Shown piece after piece: positions 1 to 6,350 of a DNA stretch of 52,779 nt. Under the pieces are notes generated by a model that searched no databases, had not been told where the DNA came from, and worked only from the letters and a program-made list of their open reading frames with translations. Source of the DNA: CAYHWW01 sp964360145 (GTDB lineage: Bacteria > Bdellovibrionota > UBA1018 > CAYHWW01); NCBI GenBank assembly GCA_964360145.1, contig CAYHWW010000007.1:1-52779 (forward strand), read 5' to 3'. Made by a program: the position numbers and the translations under genes. Each line of letters begins with the position of its first letter. The stretch's first letter is position 1.

Positions 1-17
1 CGCTGCAAAACACTAAG

Positions 18-44
18 CACTCAGAATCACTATGAAAGTGATTC
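18..44. promoter_or_regulatory. inverted repeat upstream of the phage-type replication gene
   Basis: GAATCACT (24-31) and AGTGATTC (37-44) form a perfect 8-bp inverted repeat with a 5-bp spacer, 50 bp ahead of the replication gene. It is directly preceded by CACTCAGAATCA (18-29), a 12-mer that recurs at 3565-3576 in the left end of the tRNA-Ser element. An operator or recombinase-binding site is plausible. The rest of 1-93 shows nothing else I can name. Confidence 0.35.
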
Positions 45-93
45 AAATGAGCTGCTCGCCGCCTAAAATCTACTTCTGTTTTAGTATGGAAAA

Positions 94-1017
94 TTGGCGA
101 CGGGTTACACGCGGCTGCCCAATGCACTGTTGATGAGCATGCTCACCGGCGATCTGGGCAAGAATGAGGTGCGGCTGCTGCTCCTCATCGCCCGGCTCAC
201 GATCTCGTTTGATCGTGAATTCGTGAAGTTATCTAAGGGCGTGGTGAAGCGCTACACGGGCATGCAGGGCAGAGCCATGCTGGAAGCCTTTGCCGTACTT
301 GAAGAGCGTAAGCTCATCAAAAAAGTGACAGGTGATCACAAGGCGCCCAACCAGTATGCGCTCACTGCCGAGATCACTACCGCAGGCCCCAACCCCGGTT
401 CAAAACGAACCCAGGTTCAGTCTGTGCCCCAGGTTCAGAATAGCACCCAGGGCGGGAGTCAAATTGAACCCCCTAGAAAGGATATTCTAGAAATATATAA
501 AAACTCTCTCTCTCAACAACCTGACTCGGTACGAGATTATTTCGCTACACCGATGACAGCGCGGAAACGTGAGAGTGAGTGGCTGGCCTACCTGGGGCTT
601 GCTACACAATTTGCAGCGCAGGATGTCGCCAGGGCATTGGCCTATGTGCGCAAGCGGGGCATCCCTGACAGTCATGAACCCTGTCATTCACCCATGGCGT
701 TCTTGAGCATGGGCATGGGGCAGGTGCTGGCGGCGCTCAACGGCGCAAGGGCGGGGGCGGAACGTGCCCGCAATGAGCTTGCAGCGCGAACCCATGCACG
801 AGAGCGTGAGGCCCATGAGGCCAGCGCTGATGCCGCGCAAGCAAAGCAGCGGGAAGCTGCCTTTGTCGCTGCGCACCCCACCGCGGCTCAGCAGATCGCC
901 GTCGTCGCCGACTATGCCGCAAAGAACCGCCTCATCACACCCACGGGCCCCATTGCCCGCAGGCTCACCATCGCTGACTGGTGGGAACGAACGCAATCCA
1001 TGCGGGTGGTCTCATGA
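94..1017 (+). CDS. phage-type replication protein (replication protein O N-terminal-like)
   Basis: The first ~95 residues (YTRLPNALL, then a helix-rich stretch ending SKGVVKRYTGM..AMLEAFAVLEERKLI) resemble the winged-helix N-terminal domain of phage replication protein O, which binds origin DNA and recruits helicase. Residues ~200-275 are Ala/Arg/Glu-rich and probably helical. The start is TTG at 94 because the nearby ATG at 86 is in another frame. The stop overlaps the next gene by ATGA. No helicase or primase gene follows, so this is probably a remnant or the end of an accessory element that continues left of the window. Family assignment is moderate; the role in any active replicon is inference. 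Confidence 0.6.
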   Translation: MATGYTRLPNALLMSMLTGDLGKNEVRLLLLIARLTISFDREFVKLSKGVVKRYTGMQGRAMLEAFAVLEERKLIKKVTGDHKAPNQYALTAEITTAGPNPGSKRTQVQSVPQVQNSTQGGSQIEPPRKDILEIYKNSLSQQPDSVRDYFATPMTARKRESEWLAYLGLATQFAAQDVARALAYVRKRGIPDSHEPCHSPMAFLSMGMGQVLAALNGARAGAERARNELAARTHAREREAHEASADAAQAKQREAAFVAAHPTAAQQIAVVADYAAKNRLITPTGPIARRLTIADWWERTQSMRVVS

Positions 1018-1211
1018 GCAGGGACAGGATCGCCCATGACTTGCTCTTCACCTCCCATGAGTTAAACGCACTGGCTGACCTCTTTGAGCCCCATGGTGAA
1101 AGCTACCTCTCCCGAGAGGGGGCTGAGGGCATGGCCGTCATGCTGCGCAGAATGGCAAAACGATTGAGAAAGCACTCCGTTCTATTGGAAGAGGATCCAA
1201 AACATGAGTAA
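1014..1211 (+). CDS. small hypothetical protein, coupled to the replication gene
   Basis: A 65-residue charged protein starting at ATG 1014, which overlaps the upstream stop by 4 bp (ATGA). The coupling suggests it is expressed with the replication protein. It has a basic helix near the C-terminus (MLRRMAKRLRK) and no signal peptide or membrane segment. I do not recognise a family. A longer reading from GTG 981 is possible but less likely given the coupled ATG. Confidence 0.5.
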   Translation: MSRDRIAHDLLFTSHELNALADLFEPHGESYLSREGAEGMAVMLRRMAKRLRKHSVLLEEDPKHE

Positions 1212-1234
1212 TCCCACGAAAAATCGAGGCTTTC

Positions 1235-1600
1235 ATGAGTGATACAAAGCCCTTGACTCGCCGTGGTAACTTAGTTACCATAGATGTCGTGAGCTTAAGC
1301 CAAGAAAGCCGAGAAATTCTTCAGCGTGTGAAAGCCGGGCAGTTCAGCCTTTTACAGCATGCCTCTGACCGCAGCAAACAGCGTGGTGTTTTTATCGAGC
1401 AGATCATCCACTGCGCTGAGACCTGTTTTCACTGGCGGTGGCAGCCAAATCACAAAACCCATCTGTTTTTGGGGTACCTTGCTGAGGGGCGCTCTGGTGG
1501 CTTCACTGCCGTTTTATTGGATAAGGTCTTGGTTGTTACGGTTTTCAAAAGAAGGTTAACAAAATGGGAAAAGAATCTCTCGAAATCCAAAAAACTCTAA
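1235..1600 (+). CDS. DUF4258-like small protein, probable toxin of a toxin-antitoxin pair
   Basis: The core HASDRSKQRGV...IIHCAE..FHWRW (residues ~42-70) followed by strands ending in VVTVFKRR resembles DUF4258/RelE-superfamily toxins, which are usually ribosome-dependent or free RNases. The downstream gene begins 37 bp inside this one and encodes a helix-turn-helix protein, the usual toxin-antitoxin arrangement. The ATG at 1235 has GAGG upstream. A perfect inverted repeat at 1264-1280 lies within the first 16 codons, and GTG 1289 (residue 19) is an alternative start that would place this repeat upstream as an operator. Function is inferred. Confidence 0.5.
   Translation: MSDTKPLTRRGNLVTIDVVSLSQESREILQRVKAGQFSLLQHASDRSKQRGVFIEQIIHCAETCFHWRWQPNHKTHLFLGYLAEGRSGGFTAVLLDKVLVVTVFKRRLTKWEKNLSKSKKL
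1264..1280. promoter_or_regulatory. perfect inverted repeat, possible antitoxin operator
   Basis: TGGTAAC and GTTACCA are perfect 7-bp arms around TTA. Toxin-antitoxin operons are normally autoregulated through such palindromes. It lies inside the annotated coding start, which either makes it an intragenic operator or suggests that translation starts at GTG 1289. Confidence 0.35.
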
Positions 1601-2031
1601 AAGCCATTGGTAATCTCGATTACGTGGAAGTGCGCCATGTCCCCATGAAGCGCTACCCCGGCTATGGGGACTCGGTAGATGCTCAAGTGCAGAAAGACAT
1701 TGAGCAAATGGTGGCCCGCGAGATCATCCTGCAGCGCTTGCCCGTCAGGGGCATTGAGGTCGAATACTTCCGCGGCATCTTTGCCATGTCGCAACGAGAC
1801 TTTGCCAAAAGACTAGGCATGAGCCATGTCACCATTCTCAAGTGGGAAAAGGCGCAGACGAAGCCCTTGGACCTCGTCAATGAGGTTGCCGTTAAGGTCT
1901 TAATGGCCGGGATGCTAGGGCTCAAGGTGCCCGCATCCTTGGATACGCTTACAGGGCTGGGACCAACGCCCAAGAAGCTCACGCTTGATTATGTGCCGAG
2001 GTCAGAAAAACCTCGGAAACGTGCGGCTTAG
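1564..2031 (+). CDS. XRE-type helix-turn-helix protein, probable antitoxin
   Basis: A 155-residue protein with a helix-turn-helix at about residues 72-105 (MSQRDFAKRLGMSHVTILKWEKA), the pattern of the C-terminal DNA-binding domain of MqsA/HigA-type antitoxins. The N-terminal half does not show the CxxC zinc knuckle of MqsA. The start overlaps the upstream toxin-like gene by 37 bp and has AGAAGG 8 bp ahead. The pair would be autoregulated. The C-terminus is basic (RSEKPRKRAA). The assignment as a regulator is firm; its role as cognate antitoxin rests on position. Confidence 0.6.
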   Translation: MGKESLEIQKTLKAIGNLDYVEVRHVPMKRYPGYGDSVDAQVQKDIEQMVAREIILQRLPVRGIEVEYFRGIFAMSQRDFAKRLGMSHVTILKWEKAQTKPLDLVNEVAVKVLMAGMLGLKVPASLDTLTGLGPTPKKLTLDYVPRSEKPRKRAA

Positions 2032-2044
2032 CTGCTTTTGAAAG

Positions 2045-2122
2045 TGGCGCGCCCGGAAGGGTTCGAACCTCCGACCTGATGATCCGTAGTCATCCGCTCT
2101 AATCCAACTGAGCTACGGGCGC
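2045..2122 (-). tRNA. tRNA-Arg(ACG)
   Basis: On the minus strand the cloverleaf starts GCGCCCG at 2122 and closes with CGGGCGC, discriminator G and an encoded CCA at 2045-2047. The anticodon stem GATGA/TCATC holds the loop CTACGGA, giving anticodon ACG (read as ICG after deamination). The T arm carries GGTTCGAACC. The gene's 3' end faces the accessory segment at 1-2031, the usual geometry for tRNA-targeted integration. Confidence 0.95.
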
Positions 2123-2137
2123 ACACACATTGCAAAA

Positions 2138-2153
2138 CGGGGCTTTCACCCCG
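2138..2153 (-). terminator. G+C-rich hairpin with short T run between ddl and tRNA-Arg
   Basis: Read on the minus strand, CGGGG and CCCCG pair around a 6-nt loop and are followed by TTTT, the form of a weak intrinsic terminator downstream of ddl. However, it also lies between the tRNA promoter and the tRNA, so it may simply be part of the tRNA leader. A closely similar CCGGGG..AAAGCCCCG hairpin recurs in the HU-ileS intergenic region (27584-27599). Confidence 0.35.
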
Positions 2154-2167
2154 GAGCGATGGTGAGA

Positions 2168-2196
2168 GGTATAATCTCTCCAACGCCCCGTTGCAA
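2168..2196 (-). promoter_or_regulatory. sigma-70-type promoter for tRNA-Arg
   Basis: On the minus strand TTGCAA (2191-2196) and TATACC (2168-2173) are separated by exactly 17 bp, a good -35/-10 pair. The start point would be about 2161, roughly 40 nt before the tRNA. The -35 box directly abuts the ddl stop codon. Confidence 0.5.
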
Positions 2197-3285
2197 CTAG
2201 CTTTTCACCTCGTAGGTGGTCTTCAGCGCGGCCCGCTCCCGATGCCTTTCAAGCGCAAGCTCGATCAGACGATCCAGCAACCGGGGGTAGGGCAAACCCG
2301 AGGCCTCCCACATTTTCGGATACATGCTGATGCTGGTGAAACCCGGGATCGTGTTGATTTCGTTGATGAAGAACTCGCCGCTGTTCTTATCCAAAAAGAA
2401 ATCCACCCGGGCCATGCCCGCGCACTCTAAGGCGCTAAAACATTGCACGGCAAGCTTCTGGATCTGGGCCACCTGCCCCTCGCTCAAGTTCCTCGCCGGA
2501 ATGAAAAGATCCGCGCCCTTGGCGTCGATGTACTTGGCCTCGTAGGAATAGAACTCGTGGTTGGGCACGACCTCGCCCACGACGCTGGCTTTGGGCTCAT
2601 TGTTGCCCAAGACCGAGATCTCGAGCTCTCGGGCGTTGACCCCCCGCTCGATCAAAACTTTGGTGTCGTATTTGAAGGCGTCCTTCAGAAGGCCTGCGGC
2701 ATCCGCGACGTTCTTCACCTTGTGCACGCCCACGGAAGAACCCATGTTGGCGGGCTTCACGAAGTACGGAAAGCCAAAGCGCTTCTCCGCCTCATCGAGG
2801 AATTTGCGTGGCTCTCGATCGAACTCGTAGCGACGCACGGTGATATAAGGCACCACGGGCAGGCCCGCGTGCTCCAGCACACGCTTGGCCAACTCTTTAT
2901 CCATGCCCACTGCGGAACCGATGACGCCGCTACCCACATACGCCACCTGGGCCAGATCAAAGAGGCCCTGGATGGTGCCGTCCTCGCCATAAGTGCCGTG
3001 CAAGATGGGCACGAAGACATCGAACTTAGAGTTAGCCCCAGGGGCGGGATCGAAATGGAAGGCCTCGCGGCTCTTGCCGAGGTCGATCTTACGGGGGGTG
3101 TCGAGGTTGGCCTGGATGTCGGCAGCGTCCGGCGTCACCCAACGGCCGTTTTTGTCGATGCCCACTAGGGTGATGTCGTATTTGGACTTATCCAGGGCCT
3201 TGTAGACAGACATAGCGGAGGTGATACTCACCTCGTGTTCGCCGGACTTCCCCCCGAATATGAGCGCAACTCTCAGTTTTCCCAC
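2197..3285 (-). CDS. ddl: D-alanine--D-alanine ligase
   Basis: Makes the D-Ala-D-Ala dipeptide for peptidoglycan precursors in the cytoplasm, using ATP. The 362-residue length fits the family. The N-terminal RVALIFGGKSGEHEVS is the Ddl signature with the Glu that binds the first D-Ala. ATP-grasp elements follow: GSGVIGSAVGMDKELAK, FPYFVKPANMGSSVGVHKV and, near the C-terminus, EFFINEINTIPGFTSISMYPK with the metal-binding Glu/Asn. It stands alone, downstream of no other cell-wall gene, and ends at the tRNA-Arg promoter. The start at 3285 agrees with the family N-terminus. Confidence 0.96.
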   Translation of the reverse strand: MGKLRVALIFGGKSGEHEVSITSAMSVYKALDKSKYDITLVGIDKNGRWVTPDAADIQANLDTPRKIDLGKSREAFHFDPAPGANSKFDVFVPILHGTYGEDGTIQGLFDLAQVAYVGSGVIGSAVGMDKELAKRVLEHAGLPVVPYITVRRYEFDREPRKFLDEAEKRFGFPYFVKPANMGSSVGVHKVKNVADAAGLLKDAFKYDTKVLIERGVNARELEISVLGNNEPKASVVGEVVPNHEFYSYEAKYIDAKGADLFIPARNLSEGQVAQIQKLAVQCFSALECAGMARVDFFLDKNSGEFFINEINTIPGFTSISMYPKMWEASGLPYPRLLDRLIELALERHRERAALKTTYEVKS

Positions 3286-3323
3286 GGCACGGCCCCCTCT
3301 TATGCACTAGGCTATCAAACGCC

Positions 3324-3352
3324 TTGAAAAAGGACACGGTTTCGGGTGTATT
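3324..3352 (+). promoter_or_regulatory. sigma-70-type promoter for tRNA-Ser
   Basis: TTGAAA (3324-3329) and TGTATT (3347-3352) are 17 bp apart. The start point would be near 3359, giving an 18-nt leader before the tRNA at 3377. Confidence 0.5.
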
Positions 3353-3376
3353 GGACGCACAATTTGACTTGGGGAT

Positions 3377-3468
3377 GGAGAGGTGGCCGAGTGGTCGAAG
3401 GCACTCCCTTGCTAAGGGAGCAGGCGGGTTAAACCGCCTCGAGGGTTCGAATCCCTCCTTCTCCGCCA
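3377..3468 (+). tRNA. tRNA-Ser(GCT)
   Basis: A class II tRNA with acceptor arms GGAGAGG and CTTCTCC, discriminator G and encoded CCA (3466-3468). The anticodon stem CTCCC/GGGAG holds TTGCTAA, anticodon GCT, reading AGC/AGT. The long variable arm (CAGGCGGGTTAAACCGCCTC) is typical of serine tRNAs. Its last bases form the left copy of the 10-bp repeat that bounds the mobile element. Confidence 0.96.
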
Positions 3469-3471
3469 TTA
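3462..3471. repeat. left attachment repeat (attL candidate)
   Basis: TCCGCCATTA covers the last acceptor-stem bases, the discriminator and the CCA of tRNA-Ser plus TTA. It matches the right copy exactly. Ten bases is short for a tRNA attachment core, so the boundary is probable rather than certain. Confidence 0.5.
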
Positions 3472-3564
3472 GAAATTCAGGGTTTTCTCGTAAATCGCAG
3501 TAAGTATCGAAAACCAAAAACCAAAGGCATTAAGGGTTTAGCGGTATCGCTCCCTTGAACCCGT

Positions 3565-3624
3565 CACTCAGAATCAGTCACTGTCAGCACAGTGATCTGA
3601 GTTTTGGCTGAGTGGTGGCTGAGT
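3565..3624. repeat. phased CTGAGT repeats and inverted repeat at left end of element
   Basis: CTGAGT occurs at 3597, 3608 and 3619, an exact 11-bp period. The same word in the opposite orientation (ACTCAG) is at 3566. CACTCAGAATCA...CACTGT and ACAGTGATCTGAGT form a wider imperfect inverted repeat. Direct repeats at helical spacing just inside an element end are what tyrosine-recombinase arm-binding sites look like. The rest of 3472-3709 holds no gene that I can see. Confidence 0.5.
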
Positions 3625-3709
3625 TGGAACGCGGTCTCTTTGGGGGTCAGCCGCAGTATACTGCACCCCTAGAAACTGTTTACACCGTTAGCCGTTGACT
3701 CCAAGGCCA

Positions 3710-4141
3710 TCAGTTCGTGGGTAGATTGGAGTCCTCAAGTAATGTTACTAATAGTTTGCGAAACATATCGCCTGCCTTTTTAGCCCCATAGCGATGCCTA
3801 AGGTCATATAGATCCACAAAGTCTACGGCTCCGAGTGCAAGACATGCAATTTTTAGCGCTTCTCCCTCGCATATTCCCACTCTACTATCGAAGTCGCGGA
3901 AGCAAAAAACAGGAATGGCTCGGTACAGGGGATCTGTTTTGATGATGCGCAAAAAATCAAACATTCGAGACTCATCGAAGTGCAACCCACAGATTACCAG
4001 ATCTGGCTTATAATTAAGAGCATGTGTGGCTTCATAAAGAGTCGTGATTCCGATGACGTTGATATCTGAACCAAAAGCTTTTTGTATCCTCTGAATGCTC
4101 TCAGAACCATCAGCAACCAAAATAGTTTTATTTTTGAACAT
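3710..4141 (-). CDS. degenerate response-regulator receiver protein
   Basis: A single CheY-like domain, about 143 residues from the ATG at 4141, which has GAGGAAC 8 bp upstream. A longer reading to 4213 would overlap the exchanger gene. The first strand ILVAD keeps an acidic residue (Asp11), but the usual phospho-acceptor Asp after the third strand is Gly52 in DLVICGLHFDES. Phosphorylation at the normal site is therefore impossible unless Asp56 substitutes. It is last in the minus-strand otsA-otsB-marR-exchanger operon. A role as a phosphorylation-independent partner protein is inference. Confidence 0.7.
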   Translation of the reverse strand: MFKNKTILVADGSESIQRIQKAFGSDINVIGITTLYEATHALNYKPDLVICGLHFDESRMFDFLRIIKTDPLYRAIPVFCFRDFDSRVGICEGEALKIACLALGAVDFVDLYDLRHRYGAKKAGDMFRKLLVTLLEDSNLPTN

Positions 4142-4172
4142 ATTTTGTTCCTCATATCCAGACAAGTACGTA

Positions 4173-5195
4173 TCAAAGGGTATGCTGGCCCGCGGTAAAA
4201 ACGATATATGCATTGAGAAAAAAAACAGCGACTACTAGTACACTCAAAATACTCACCGTGTTCAATATCCGTCTTTGCGGTGGTTGGATCAAGGCAACTA
4301 GGACAAGACCCGTCATCATGACTGCGGAAAAGGCCGTGATCACATGCGAGGGCGCCACCACTTTAAATAATTGCCCCTTAGTGTAAAAGACATCATCCAC
4401 CGTGAGTATCACTATATTAAAGAGGTTACTTCCGAGCACATTACTGAACGCAAGCTCGACTGCACGCAGTCGAATCGCGCTTACTGTGACGGCGATTTCC
4501 GGCAAAGACGTCGCAAACGCCATGAAGATCGTTCCGACGAAGGCAGAATTCCACCCCATAACAATAATTATTTTTTCTCCCACGAACGGTAGAAGCATTC
4601 CCGCTCCGATGACAAACAGAGCGGCTATTCCAAAATAGATACATGCGTTTTTCAGTGTGGTCCGATCGCTATCTACTTCTTTTATAATGGAAACTGTAGA
4701 CTTACTTTTGTTCTCGAAAGTATAGAGCAACCTCATAGCGAGCAGATAAAAAACGGGGATAGCTACCGCAAATACCCCCATATGGCCCAAGGCGAACTTT
4801 GGGAATATGGGGCTAATAATCAGGGCAAATCCGACAAAGCTGATGAGTATCATGCCCAAGGCACCTGAGAGAATGTGCCCCATCGTCGCTTTGCAATAGA
4901 CGCTGGTGTCTCGGTGCATAAGATCCAGCACAAAGACAAGAGTGAGATTAAAGACACAGCTACCGAGGATGTCTCCGACGGCAAGATTTGGATCGTCAGC
5001 AAAACGGACAGCGCTGATGCCAGCCATCAGCTCAGGCAAAGAGGTAACGGTCGCAAGCAAAATGAGGCCGATCCAATTTCGACCCAAGCCCGTCTGCTCA
5101 GCGATGATATCTGCATAGTAAGAAAGGTGATAGCCTGCGACGCCAATGATGCAGCCTAGCCCTAAAAACTGGAGCCACATGTAAGTAATAGACAT
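4173..5195 (-). CDS. sodium/calcium exchanger family membrane protein
   Basis: An inner-membrane cation antiporter of the Ca2+:cation superfamily, 340 residues, about ten hydrophobic segments. Both inverted halves carry the ion-binding signature: TSLPEL at 51-56 with GDILGSCVFNL at 74-84, and FATSLPEI with SNVLGSNLFNI around 228-262. The usual GN/GS..FN core is kept in both. It sits 31 bp downstream of marR in the stress operon, so its expression is probably tied to the MarR protein and to trehalose synthesis. The transported ion (Ca2+, Na+, K+ or H+) cannot be told from sequence. Confidence 0.88.
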   Translation of the reverse strand: MSITYMWLQFLGLGCIIGVAGYHLSYYADIIAEQTGLGRNWIGLILLATVTSLPELMAGISAVRFADDPNLAVGDILGSCVFNLTLVFVLDLMHRDTSVYCKATMGHILSGALGMILISFVGFALIISPIFPKFALGHMGVFAVAIPVFYLLAMRLLYTFENKSKSTVSIIKEVDSDRTTLKNACIYFGIAALFVIGAGMLLPFVGEKIIIVMGWNSAFVGTIFMAFATSLPEIAVTVSAIRLRAVELAFSNVLGSNLFNIVILTVDDVFYTKGQLFKVVAPSHVITAFSAVMMTGLVLVALIQPPQRRILNTVSILSVLVVAVFFLNAYIVFTAGQHTL

Positions 5196-5226
5196 CAGAT
5201 CGCTTCCGTTGGCTTGGAGGTAGGAC

Positions 5227-5577
5227 TCATTTCAACAACTCTTCAATTCCTCGATCAAATACGCTCATGAGTTCATGCCCCTTGCGCGTGAGACTTAATA
5301 TTTTTTTTCGTGAGTCCTTGGGATCATCAGCAACAAAAACGGCTTCTTTTCTCTGCAGGCGCTTCAGGCTCTGCGTAAGCGTGCTCGGATGCATACCCGC
5401 TGCGTCAGCCAACACTTGCGGTGAACACCCTGGCAGATCTCGAAGTGCGAGTAAGAGGTGGTATTGTACGAGACTTAGACCGAGTTTTGATTCAGCAGTT
5501 TTATTCAGGTTGTGAAAAGCAAGGCTCATGCGTACAAGCTTTTGCACTTCTACTTCCTGGTTTTTATTTACCTCCAT
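5227..5577 (-). CDS. MarR-family transcriptional regulator
   Basis: A 116-residue winged-helix protein. HYLLLALRDLPGCSPQVLADAAGMHPSTLTQSLKRLQRKEAVF-type sequence spans the recognition helix and is followed by the wing (VADDPKDSRKKILSLTRKG), the classic MarR DDxRxK..LT pattern. It dimerises and usually represses a neighbouring operon until a ligand binds. It lies 11 bp after otsB and 31 bp before the exchanger, in the middle of the operon it probably controls. The ligand is unknown. Confidence 0.88.
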   Translation of the reverse strand: MEVNKNQEVEVQKLVRMSLAFHNLNKTAESKLGLSLVQYHLLLALRDLPGCSPQVLADAAGMHPSTLTQSLKRLQRKEAVFVADDPKDSRKKILSLTRKGHELMSVFDRGIEELLK

Positions 5578-5588
5578 AAGTAAGTCCC

Positions 5589-6350
5589 CTATTTCTGTTG
5601 CATGCGAACGAGTTTGCGAATCAGACGGTTCATCTCTGATTGTCGCTTGAGGTAGAATAATGCCTGTGATGTCTTTTTCTGACCCACTCGAACCGAAATG
5701 ATGCGACTGTCAGGCAACGCAAAGACATCTTCGTCTGTATCGTCGTCCCCCACATAGAATGCACACTTAACGCCGAGCTGTATCATTGCCTCTAGTAGCG
5801 CGACGCCTTTATGCGGCCCACCCGCTGGCACTAGATTCATAACGCATTTACCTAAAATCACTCTGGGTGCAGGATCGAGTTTCTCAAGGAGTGAGAACAA
5901 CTTCATGCGTGCCTGTCTCTTATTTCTTGATTGGCGATAGTGCAAAGCCAGTGAGTACGTCTTATCTTCAATGAAGATACCTCTGTCTGGCCTTAGTGGC
6001 CCCCATGCGCACGTAAGCTGCTTAGTCCAGTTACTGCACATCGACGCAGCCTGACTGATAGATTCTTTGTGTGCACCGAAGCCTTCGAGTCCGTGATTAC
6101 CGATTAAGTGATCCCCTGGAAGTTTAATGCGCGTGCGCAAATCAGCAACGGCCCGCCCCGAGATCACAACAACTGTTGCCACTTTTGCTAGTTCTCTGAG
6201 TAAACGCATTGTCTCTGCGGATGCCCTTGCTAGGTCCGGAGTACTCACGATGGGTGCGAGCGTGCCATCAAAATCGAAAGCATATAACGTCTTTGTGAAC
6301 GATAGAGACTCAACGACCTTAAGTCCCGTATCTGAAAATAAATACTTCAC
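5589..6350 (-). CDS. otsB: trehalose-6-phosphate phosphatase
   Basis: Removes phosphate from trehalose-6-phosphate to give trehalose. It is a HAD-superfamily enzyme of 253 residues. Motif I is FDFDGTLAPI (nucleophile Asp near residue 27), motif II is VVISGRA, and motif IV is YVGDDDTDEDVF with the Mg-binding acidic residues. GNHGLEG is the substrate-cap signature of the OtsB family. Its start overlaps the otsA stop by ATGA, so the two are translationally coupled. Confidence 0.94.
   Translation of the reverse strand: MKYLFSDTGLKVVESLSFTKTLYAFDFDGTLAPIVSTPDLARASAETMRLLRELAKVATVVVISGRAVADLRTRIKLPGDHLIGNHGLEGFGAHKESISQAASMCSNWTKQLTCAWGPLRPDRGIFIEDKTYSLALHYRQSRNKRQARMKLFSLLEKLDPAPRVILGKCVMNLVPAGGPHKGVALLEAMIQLGVKCAFYVGDDDTDEDVFALPDSRIISVRVGQKKTSQALFYLKRQSEMNRLIRKLVRMQQK

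Noticed and set aside
2443..3168. 241-codon plus-strand frame across ddl
   Set aside because: Antisense shadow of ddl, whose ATP-grasp motifs are complete.
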